Positions 1-5,503 of a DNA stretch of 9,600 bases are shown here, one piece after another. Position 1 is the stretch's first letter, and each line of letters begins with the position of its first letter. This DNA is from Dehalococcoidia bacterium UBA6627. GTDB lineage: Bacteria; Chloroflexota; Dehalococcoidia; UBA2979. The notes beneath the pieces are model-generated. The model saw only the letters and a program-made list of their open reading frames with translations. It was not told the origin of the DNA and made no database searches. The position numbers were made by a program, and so were the translations under genes. Location of the stretch: NCBI GenBank assembly GCA_002455955.1, contig DKLZ01000074.1, forward strand, positions 11,354-20,953. Direction: 5' to 3'.

Positions 1-1283
1 CCCTTTCCCCCTGCCATTAATGTGGCTCGAGTCATTGCAGTCTCAACATCCGGTGCTGTTTTTATTGGTATACCAAGCGAGGCCACCTCGTCTACAGCAT
101 CCGCTAAGTCGACTGCACGAGCACTTCTAGGAAGTGTAACCAAGGCTTGGTCCTGTGAATCAAAAAGTGGCCGTGCAATATCCTTCATCTCTTTTCCTTC
201 TAGAAAACCGAGAACAAATACACGCCCTTTCGCTACACCTGAATTGTCGAGTGACTGTTTAAGTCGCTTGGCTGCAAGCGGTGTATGTGCACCATCAGCA
301 ATCATCAAGGGGTCTCGCCCTATCACCTCACCCCGCCCAGGTAGCCGAACGTTTGATAGAGCATGCCGCACAATTTCCTCTTGAAGTTCCTGTTGTTCGG
401 ATTCAAGTGCAAGTTCTGCTGCTCGGACTGCAGCTGCGGCATTTTCGACTTGATGCGCCCCCATAACTCCAAGTTTCAGTTTCCTGTAGGTTCTTTTTGG
501 TGTTCGAAGATCGAATTGAACCTGGTCAACTGATTGAGAAGTTATCCGTAGTGCACATTCCTCGGCGACCTCGTGCACTCTAACTTCTGCCTTTTCAGCA
601 ACAGCCCTAATCACATCGATGGCTGACGCTCGCTGTGGCGCTACAACAACATCACAGGGTCCAGTCAGAATGCCCGCTTTCTCAGCTGCTATCTCGCTGA
701 TCTTGTGCCCTAGGATGGCCGTGTGTTCGCGATCAATCGGCGTGATTACGGAAACTGCCTTTTCGAGAATGGCGTTTGTTGTATCTAAGCGACCGCCTAG
801 ACCAACTTCTACTACTTGCCAGCGACACGCTGCTTCTTCAGCTGCTTGCCATGCCATTACTGTTAACAATTCAAAATATGACCAGCCCTCTGTCATTGGA
901 TCTGCAAGTAAATCATCCGCCAATGCGGCAAACCTGCCTGCCGAAATTACTTTCCCTTCGAGAACGATCCTTTCTCGTGCCGAGTGCAGATCTGGTGATG
1001 TATACAGCATTGTTCTTGCTGAACCGTCACTCACCGGGAGCGCCGCACGTAACAAGGCCTCGGTCATGATCGCGGTCGACCCTTTAGCTTTAGATCCTGC
1101 TATGTGAACGGTCGAACGTCGCTCAGGATGACTATGTGTTTCCAGATAGTCTTGAATATGAGAGATACCCCAGCGCTCCGCCTGCACAATCTGACCACTA
1201 AGTTCGTAACCGCCGCGCGCGAGCATACGCCGCGCGGCCGCAACGTAATCGACAAGCTCTCTGCTATCAGGTGCAGCCGTCAT
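1..1283 (-). CDS. folC: Dihydrofolate synthase / folylpolyglutamate synthase (FolC), partial at 3' end
   Basis: FolC ligates glutamate to dihydropteroate and/or adds glutamates to folates, using ATP, in the cytoplasm. About 427 codons are visible; the C-terminus lies beyond the left edge. Reading from the ATG at 1283, the Mur-ligase-like signatures appear in order: P-loop GSKAKGST (residues 62-69), TSPDLHS.RERI (94-104), EVGLGGRLDTTN (158-169), HTAILG followed by AAEKAGI (186-204), the linker PGRGEV (314-319), and the C-terminal domain motif MIADGAHTP (326-334). This start fits because the frame upstream runs about 40 codons to a stop without ATG, GTG or TTG; no Shine-Dalgarno sequence is visible, so the mRNA may be nearly leaderless. 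It diverges from the next gene after about 40 bases. Oddities: the P-loop has Ala where the family usually has Gly (GTNGKGS/GTKGKGS), and SPDLH replaces the usual SPHL. Which of the two activities it has cannot be told from this. Confidence 0.93.
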   Translation of the reverse strand, partial: MTAAPDSRELVDYVAAARRMLARGGYELSGQIVQAERWGISHIQDYLETHSHPERRSTVHIAGSKAKGSTAIMTEALLRAALPVSDGSARTMLYTSPDLHSARERIVLEGKVISAGRFAALADDLLADPMTEGWSYFELLTVMAWQAAEEAACRWQVVEVGLGGRLDTTNAILEKAVSVITPIDREHTAILGHKISEIAAEKAGILTGPCDVVVAPQRASAIDVIRAVAEKAEVRVHEVAEECALRITSQSVDQVQFDLRTPKRTYRKLKLGVMGAHQVENAAAAVRAAELALESEQQELQEEIVRHALSNVRLPGRGEVIGRDPLMIADGAHTPLAAKRLKQSLDNSGVAKGRVFVLGFLEGKEMKDIARPLFDSQDQALVTLPRSARAVDLADAVDEVASLGIPIKTAPDVETAMTRATLMAGGK

Positions 1284-1323
1284 TAAAGTCAGTGTACGGA
1301 TCCAAGCCTTGCGCGCTCTGCTA

Positions 1324-2052
1324 ATGTCAGAGTCAATGCCAAAAAGTATTTCTGTCAGCCAAGATTGGTTTCCGATTGTCGCAGAATCGGCCCACCCACT
1401 TTCATCCCTTGCTTATCATGAAATAGCGAAGGGAGTGTGGCTAATCGCAGAGCACGGACGCCGCGCTCGAGGTGGAGTTGGCCAATTTCGACTACTCCTT
1501 AAAAGTAGTGAATTCGGAACAACAATCTCTCCCGTTGTAACTGGCTACTACGACCTTTCCAATGTCCATCAGCCCAATTGGATCGAAATAACACGCTTTA
1601 TCGCCCATCTACCCCTGACAGATGGGCGATATATTGATCTTGAAGAGGAAATTACGCTCGAGGTGATCAAGGCGCTCGGTAGTGTTATTCCCCCTGGGGG
1701 GAGTCTAGTTGTCGAGTATGAATCGCCTATCCATTCGACCACAGAGCTAGCCCTGTCCGCAGGAGTACCACCAGTGGCAAGCCCTTTAGGAGGGATGTTA
1801 TTTGCAGCCGGCTGTGGAAGCGCCTTCCGAGACAGGGCTAGTGCCGGCGGCGGTCAAGCCGGTCGACGTCGCTTACAAGGATTCCGAACATCGAATACCA
1901 CTAGTAGCCGTGAAGAGGCGAATGCGATGCTTATTGAACTGGAGGAATTTATCGAACGTTCTAAGGAGCTAGACTGGCATGTACAGGCTCAATCGCGCCC
2001 AATTGCCGAAGCAACAATCTCAGCACTCCGAGAGATCCTTAGCGCACTTTAG
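1324..2052 (+). CDS. DUF1122-like protein of unknown function
   Basis: The protein has about 242 residues and no recognised catalytic function. The middle and C-terminal half carry a pattern I associate with DUF1122, a family known mostly from archaea: IPPGGSLVVEYES (around residues 122-134 from this start), GVPPVASPLGGMLFAAGCG, then a glycine-rich GGGQAGRRRLQGFRTSN and an acidic helical tail (EEANAMLIELEEFIERSKEL). No signal peptide or membrane segment is visible, so it is probably cytoplasmic. Start choice is uncertain: in-frame candidates are TTG at 1309, ATG at 1324 and ATG at 1336, none with a good Shine-Dalgarno. It diverges from folC with only 25-50 bases between the starts, so the two promoters must overlap each other or lie inside the opposing genes. 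fbp follows 149 bases downstream on the same strand. The family assignment is from memory and tentative; the reading frame itself is convincing. Confidence 0.72.
   Translation: MSESMPKSISVSQDWFPIVAESAHPLSSLAYHEIAKGVWLIAEHGRRARGGVGQFRLLLKSSEFGTTISPVVTGYYDLSNVHQPNWIEITRFIAHLPLTDGRYIDLEEEITLEVIKALGSVIPPGGSLVVEYESPIHSTTELALSAGVPPVASPLGGMLFAAGCGSAFRDRASAGGGQAGRRRLQGFRTSNTTSSREEANAMLIELEEFIERSKELDWHVQAQSRPIAEATISALREILSAL
1599..1631. repeat. Perfect inverted repeat, 12-bp arms, 9-base loop
   Basis: TATCGCCCATCT (1599-1610) is followed by a 9-base spacer and its exact reverse complement (1620-1631). It lies inside the DUF1122-like gene and encodes ordinary residues (AHLPLTDGRY). No T-run follows on either strand, so it does not look like an intrinsic terminator. 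Confidence 0.9.
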
Positions 2053-2201
2053 ACACGTTCTCGACCACCGAAGGCGCCCCTGTGTCCGGCACGATGGTAT
2101 CTTCGTCTCGCTTAGACAAACGCCGCACCGATTAGCCGGTTTACAGCTATCGCCAACGGCGTGTCATGTGAAGTAGCGTTGTCAGAGTTTAGGGGCTACG
2201 C
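2053..2201. other. 149-base intergenic gap upstream of fbp
   Basis: No convincing gene, RNA gene or terminator is visible between the DUF1122-like gene and fbp. I see no strong -35/-10 pair. The only clear signal is the ribosome binding site for fbp at its right end. A promoter for the fbp pair may lie here, but the sequence does not show it. Confidence 0.5.
2191..2195 (+). promoter_or_regulatory. Ribosome binding site of fbp
   Basis: AGGGG lies 6 bases before the ATG at 2202 and selects that start for the class I FBPase. It sits in the loop between GTAGC (2173-2177) and GCTAC (2195-2199), so a weak 5-bp hairpin could partly mask it; that stem is too short to claim regulation. Confidence 0.6.
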
Positions 2202-3161
2202 ATGGTGGAATCCGTGAAAGGCATCGCTGCCCCTGTCTCAGGTATCAACAACCCTACTTTAGGAAAAGTCCTTGAAGCAGTTGTCGCGGCCTCTCGCGAG
2301 GTGTCTCGGAGCGTTCGAGCCGGCCCATTGCTACCAGAACCAGCTTCACCAGGTGTGCGTAATGTGCATGGAGAACTCGTACATCCATTAGACATTGTCG
2401 GCACCGAGCGATTCGTCGAGGCTTTCGCGTCCAGCAAAGTTGTTGCTGGTCTCGTTTGCGAAGAGCTCGACGAGCCCAAGTTTTTCGAGGTCACCAACCC
2501 TGCCTCTTCATTCATGTGCGTTCTAGACCCTATTGATGGTAGCTCGAATGCGGATATCGCTATCACGATCGGCTCTATCGTGGGGGTTTTCCCGACGCCT
2601 TCGCAAACAGCTCTAGAAGGCGAAACTCCCTTTTTACGATCCGGTAGCGAACTGATTGCTGCCGCGTATGTCCTCTATGGTTCAAGTACTGTGCTCGTGC
2701 TTGCTACCCCCGGCCTTGTGCAAGAATTCACTCTTAACGAAGAAAGCGTGCAATTCGAACTCACCCGTCCATCAATTCAGATCCCTGAAAGCTGCCAGTA
2801 TTACAGCGTTAATCAAGGGTATGAGAATCGCTGGAACCCTCCTGTACGACGAGCAGTCGGTGTTGCTAGTAAGAATCGTTCATTGCGATATGTCGGTTCC
2901 TTGGTTTCTGACTTTCATCGCAACTTAATCCGTGGAGGGATCTTCCTCTATCCGGATGATTCTCAGAACCCCGACGGCAAAATTCGTGTGCTTTACGAGG
3001 CCGCCGTCTTTGCGTACATCGCTGCCCAAGCTGGCGGGGCATCAAGTACAGGCACGGTGCCCGTCCTCGATCTCATTCCAAGCTCAGTCCACCAACGCAC
3101 TCCGCTATACATCGGAAATGCCACCGTAGTCGATGAAATCAATGAAGCACTATGGAGCTAG
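2202..3161 (+). CDS. fbp: Class I fructose-1,6-bisphosphatase
   Basis: Hydrolyses fructose 1,6-bisphosphate to fructose 6-phosphate, the committed step of gluconeogenesis (and of the Calvin cycle where present), as a Mg-dependent cytoplasmic enzyme. The 319 residues are close to the usual length of about 330. Class I signatures are intact and in order: NVHGELVHPLD (54-64), the acidic metal site CEELDE (86-91), LDPIDGSSN (108-116), AAAYVLYGSS (153-162), YSVNQGY..RW (201-211) for substrate contact, GSLVSDFHRNL.RGGIFLYP (232-251), and KIRVLYEAAVFAYIAAQAGG (260-279) followed by VHQRTPLYIG (296-305). The ATG at 2202 has AGGGG 6 bases upstream. The next gene, a class V FBPase homologue, begins at or across this gene's stop, so the two are almost certainly co-transcribed and translationally coupled. 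Nothing suggests this copy is inactive. Confidence 0.95.
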   Translation: MVESVKGIAAPVSGINNPTLGKVLEAVVAASREVSRSVRAGPLLPEPASPGVRNVHGELVHPLDIVGTERFVEAFASSKVVAGLVCEELDEPKFFEVTNPASSFMCVLDPIDGSSNADIAITIGSIVGVFPTPSQTALEGETPFLRSGSELIAAAYVLYGSSTVLVLATPGLVQEFTLNEESVQFELTRPSIQIPESCQYYSVNQGYENRWNPPVRRAVGVASKNRSLRYVGSLVSDFHRNLIRGGIFLYPDDSQNPDGKIRVLYEAAVFAYIAAQAGGASSTGTVPVLDLIPSSVHQRTPLYIGNATVVDEINEALWS

Positions 3162-3165
3162 CTTG
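3154..3165 (+). promoter_or_regulatory. Ribosome binding site and TTG start coupling the two FBPase genes
   Basis: GGAG (3154-3157) inside the last codons of fbp lies 5 bases before TTG (3163-3165), which begins one base after the fbp TAG (3159-3161). Starting here makes the N-terminus (MQLTLTAISA) match the length of the class V family N-terminus (M-K-x-T-x-S-V-I-K-A-D). The upstream ATG codons at 3133 and 3142 would add 10 or 7 unmatched residues and have no better ribosome binding site. Confidence 0.55.
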
Positions 3166-4188
3166 CAACTGACTCTAACCGCAATTTCGGCGATAGCTGG
3201 AGACTCCGAAAGTGCTCGGGGGCGAATCGAGGAAGCGCTCGCAAAGGGCGACATACTCGACGCACAAGTGCGCACGTTAGGTGAAGGCCTTTGGATGCTA
3301 TTCACCCATACGCAAGGTGAGCGCAGCCCTTCAATTCACCAACTAGCGTGGGAGGCAATTGAGATTGGTGCCCCAGAAGCCCTCGCTACTAAAGATTTTC
3401 CAGGTCAATTAGACGGTTCCGGAATTAGTTGCTGTGAATTATCTATCTACGAACGCCCTCATGAATCTTTAATCGCATTCGCTGGCGTTAGCACTGCTAC
3501 TGGTTCGTTTAATCTTCCCCTTTATCGAATTTTTGCCGATCCATTTAATACCTCCGGGCTCATACTCTCCGAATCTCTGGGGAAAGGGAGCTTGTTTGAG
3601 GTGCACGACAGTCTCGAGCAACGCAAGGCAATATTTACACTGCCCGAGGAGCTCTACGGCATGCTCGCCCATATTGGATCGCCGGGGCGCTTTGTCGTAC
3701 ACCGTGTTATTCCACGCGCGACTAACAATAGCGCCGCTGTCGCATCGATCGATCGATTACTAGAATTACCGGGGATGGCGGGCCACCAACACCCCCTCGC
3801 AATCGTCCGTTGTGATGGAGGTCTACCAACGGTGGGGGAAGCTATCGAACCATTTGCTGTGCCCTCTTTAGTGGAAGGTTTTGCTCGCGCCTCACATCTC
3901 GGACCTTGGATGCCCGTCGCTCTCACAGATGCCTCGCCCGCACGCTTCGACGGCCCTCCACGCGTAGTCTCGTTGAATATCGAGGTCAGTCTCGGAAAAC
4001 TGCATGATTCTCGAGATCTTTTTGACGACCCTTCATTCGATGGCGCTCGCGAAGAAGCTAACCGTCTCGCAGATATCATGCGTAGTCATGGACCTTTTGA
4101 ACCGCACCGGCTCCCCTTTACCGATGACGAGTTAGACGAACTACCACCCCCGACAGCTCATGACAGTTCCCGTTGGGTAGATACATAA
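3163..4188 (+). CDS. Class V FBP aldolase/phosphatase homologue with degraded active site (probable pseudoenzyme)
   Basis: Class V FBPases (archaeal-type bifunctional FBP aldolase/phosphatase) make fructose 6-phosphate directly from triose phosphates. Fold signatures are clear: LAWEA (residues 61-65 from the TTG), FNLPLYRIFADPFNT (116-130), FEVHD (145-149), GFARASHLGPWMPV (239-252), ARFDGPPRVVSL (260-271), DLFDDPSFD (285-293), HGPFEPHRLP (309-318). The catalytic positions differ. The paired Asp of 'HVGDDLQL' is EG (41-42), the Asp of 'ADKTEPG' is Gly (108), the early Asp/His pair and the Gln of 'AGQDLLSD' fall in shortened or altered loops, and the Schiff-base loop 'YVGK' reads MAGH (205-208), so Tyr becomes Met and Lys becomes His. 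Length is about 341 against roughly 365-400. It directly follows a canonical class I fbp, suggesting a regulatory or structural role or a different activity. ATG starts at 3133 and 3142 are possible. Family assignment is strong; loss of activity is inferred. Confidence 0.88.
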   Translation: MQLTLTAISAIAGDSESARGRIEEALAKGDILDAQVRTLGEGLWMLFTHTQGERSPSIHQLAWEAIEIGAPEALATKDFPGQLDGSGISCCELSIYERPHESLIAFAGVSTATGSFNLPLYRIFADPFNTSGLILSESLGKGSLFEVHDSLEQRKAIFTLPEELYGMLAHIGSPGRFVVHRVIPRATNNSAAVASIDRLLELPGMAGHQHPLAIVRCDGGLPTVGEAIEPFAVPSLVEGFARASHLGPWMPVALTDASPARFDGPPRVVSLNIEVSLGKLHDSRDLFDDPSFDGAREEANRLADIMRSHGPFEPHRLPFTDDELDELPPPTAHDSSRWVDT

Positions 4189-4264
4189 TTCATTAGCCTT
4201 CAATCACTAGTACTTCATGCCGTGAGCAAAGGATTACTTTCATTGTTTGCTGGATGGGAACACA
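4189..4264. other. Short intergenic gap before the hydrolase
   Basis: These 76 bases hold no recognisable promoter or terminator. The right end carries GGATGGGA (4252-4259), a good ribosome binding site for the ATG at 4265, which decides that start over the in-frame TTG at 4247. Confidence 0.5.
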
Positions 4265-5146
4265 ATGCCAACTGCTGAAATAAACGGAATCGAAATTTAC
4301 TACGAAACTTATGGAAAAGGGTTTCCGCTCGTGTTTGTCCACGGTGGTTATGGCGGCCTAGGAACAGGAGGAGCTCCTTCGGCTCCCGATTGGCTCGATG
4401 GATTCAGTAAAGATTTTGAGGTTGTGCTTTACGATCGACGCTCATCCGGACGCTCGAGCTTCCCCACCACCGAACACACAATGGAGCAATTCGCAGCTGA
4501 CATCGCCGCTTTGCTAAGACACCTCGGCCATAGGCAGGCCCATATTTGGGGCACTTCTGCTGGAGGGCCAATCGCGATGCAGTTCGGACTTTCAAACCCA
4601 ACCCTCGCTGCCAGCTTGATTATTACTGACACGGCACCTTGGCTCACAAAGGATCTGGATATCAAAGCCCGTCTTCAAGAAAGGATCGCCTTACTTGAAA
4701 CGGATGGTGCGGAATCCGCATACGCTGCTAGGCGTTCAAGCGGAACCGTAGGGTTACAACTCTTTGCTGACTCGCGACCGGCTATCAATGAAACCGAACG
4801 TCGAGAACGAGAGGCGCGTGCTGCCGCAATTCGATTACAACTAGCAGAACTCTCTCGTGAAGAGCGGATCGAGAAATACGCAGGCGAGCTCCGCACCTAC
4901 AACGCTTACCTCGATTGGGACGCTACGGAAATATTCTCGAACCTTACGATGCCTGCACTTGTTCTCTACGGAACAGGGGACACCGTTTTCCCCAATGTTG
5001 ACTGGGCATCACTTTGTGCCAATCAACAAAGTATTACTTACCGAGAGTTTATCGGTGCCGAGCATGGATTCGCTTCTAGTTCTTCGGAGGCACTCAGTGA
5101 AATCAGGAACTTCCTTATGAGGCAACCACCGCACGAGCACGCATAG
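4265..5146 (+). CDS. Alpha/beta-fold hydrolase
   Basis: A 293-residue serine hydrolase of the alpha/beta fold; the substrate cannot be read from sequence. The N-terminus (MPTAEINGIEIYYETYGKG) is the usual opening of the epoxide hydrolase/haloperoxidase/lipase-like superfamily, followed by the oxyanion-hole strand VFVHGG (23-28), DRRSSGRS (57-64), the nucleophile elbow GTSAG with Ser98, the acid in YGTGD (Asp239) and the base in GAEHGF (His267). The catalytic triad is therefore complete. A helical, charged segment at about 125-215 (rich in Arg/Glu) is the cap domain that would define specificity. No signal peptide is visible, so it is probably cytoplasmic. The ATG at 4265 has GGATGGGA upstream; the TTG at 4247 would add six residues. 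It lies 76 bases after the FBPase pair and may share their transcript, but nothing in its motifs ties it to sugar metabolism. Confidence 0.9.
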   Translation: MPTAEINGIEIYYETYGKGFPLVFVHGGYGGLGTGGAPSAPDWLDGFSKDFEVVLYDRRSSGRSSFPTTEHTMEQFAADIAALLRHLGHRQAHIWGTSAGGPIAMQFGLSNPTLAASLIITDTAPWLTKDLDIKARLQERIALLETDGAESAYAARRSSGTVGLQLFADSRPAINETERREREARAAAIRLQLAELSREERIEKYAGELRTYNAYLDWDATEIFSNLTMPALVLYGTGDTVFPNVDWASLCANQQSITYREFIGAEHGFASSSSEALSEIRNFLMRQPPHEHA

Positions 5147-5325
5147 ATGCTCGCGCGCCTCTGGCCTGAGCTCTTCCCTTTCCGATCATTCGTGCACAAT
5201 TTGCTGGTATCTCCTTTAGATATTGTGGATGGGCTTTTTATTTCTAAGAGCTCCTCCTCCTTCATTTTAATTCTGCCCACGTCAACACCGATCCTCTCCC
5301 CATGCTTTTCGGTTACTTCGACACC

Positions 5326-5334
5326 TTATTCACA
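5326..5334 (+). promoter_or_regulatory. DnaA box (TTATTCACA)
   Basis: This is a perfect match to the DnaA-box consensus TTATNCACA. Partial 7-of-9 matches nearby are TCGTGCACA (5190-5198, plus) and CCATCCACA (minus strand of 5224-5232). One perfect box alone is expected by chance now and then; its value is its place in a gene-free region beside the triplet array. Confidence 0.6.
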
Positions 5335-5407
5335 TTTATCTACTGCTGTCCCTGTCAAAAAACCCGCGTAGGCACTGACAATCTTCGAGATGTCCCCGTC
5401 TTCCCCA

Positions 5408-5422
5408 CTACTACTACTACTA
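5408..5422 (-). repeat. (CTA)5 / (TAG)5 triplet array, DnaA-trio-like
   Basis: Five perfect CTA triplets on the plus strand read TAG five times on the minus strand, preceded on the plus strand by CCCC and followed by TATAGG. DnaA-trios, the element on which DnaA forms a single-strand filament, are runs of 5'-[T/A]A[G/A] triplets, and TAG is a favoured form. The lower-strand orientation relative to the upstream DnaA box on the plus strand matches the known arrangement. It could also be a plain microsatellite. Confidence 0.6.
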
Positions 5423-5480
5423 TAGGATGTTCTTTACTCAACCCAACTCCTACATCAATTAACAAACCAAGAAGCATCGA

Positions 5481-5494
5481 TACTGTGTACAGTA
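5481..5494. promoter_or_regulatory. Palindrome just upstream of obg (possible operator or RNA hairpin)
   Basis: TACTGT-GT-ACAGTA is a perfect inverted repeat with 6-bp arms, ending at the ribosome binding site of obg (AGGA, 5494-5497, 6 bases before the ATG). A weak promoter, TTAACA (5459-5464), 16-bp spacer and TACTGT as a poor -10, would overlap it. The binding factor, if any, is unknown. Confidence 0.35.
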
Positions 5495-5503
5495 GGAATT
5501 TAA

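Larger units (their letters stand above)
5147..5503. other. Candidate replication origin (oriC-like non-coding region)
   Basis: This 357-base gap has no convincing gene. It contains a perfect DnaA-box consensus (5326-5334), weaker box-like 9-mers (5190-5198 on plus, 5224-5232 on minus), a C-rich stretch (about 5392-5406) and five CTA triplets (5408-5422), in the order box, GC-rich, trio that is known from the Bacillus subtilis unwinding region. By hand count, 5161-5460 has 41 G and 94 C on the plus strand, while 5521-5640 has 43 G and 21 C. Genes to the left tend to C excess and genes to the right to G excess on the plus strand on either coding strand, which fits a leading/lagging switch. dnaA itself is not in the window. 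The origin call is an inference from these combined signals. Confidence 0.55.

Noticed and set aside
619..1107. A 162-codon open frame on the plus strand opposite folC
   Set aside because: It is antisense to well-conserved FolC motifs, has low-complexity Ser/Ala/Arg-rich content and no recognisable domain or ribosome binding site.
1212..1238. 8-bp GC-only inverted repeat in the folC N-terminal coding region
   Set aside because: Built from CG-rich Ala/Arg codons; stems of this length are expected by chance in a window this size.
3744..3757. ATCGATCGATCGAT palindrome / GATC cluster
   Set aside because: A short tandem ATCG run inside coding sequence; lengths like this arise easily and there is no regulatory context.
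5113..5156. Terminator hairpin at the hydrolase stop (CGAGCA / TGCTCG)
   Set aside because: Only a 6-bp stem and no T-run follows on the plus strand, so it does not qualify as an intrinsic terminator.
5147..5371. Open frame of about 74 codons (and an overlapping one at 5302-5526) in the gap before obg
   Set aside because: The translations are Ser/Pro/Thr/Leu-rich as expected from a pyrimidine-rich strand, lack ribosome binding sites and show no domain; the non-coding origin-like reading explains the region better.
5481..5494. LexA (SOS) box upstream of obg
   Set aside because: The arms fit the enterobacterial box but the spacer is 2 bases instead of 8, and obg is not a usual SOS gene.
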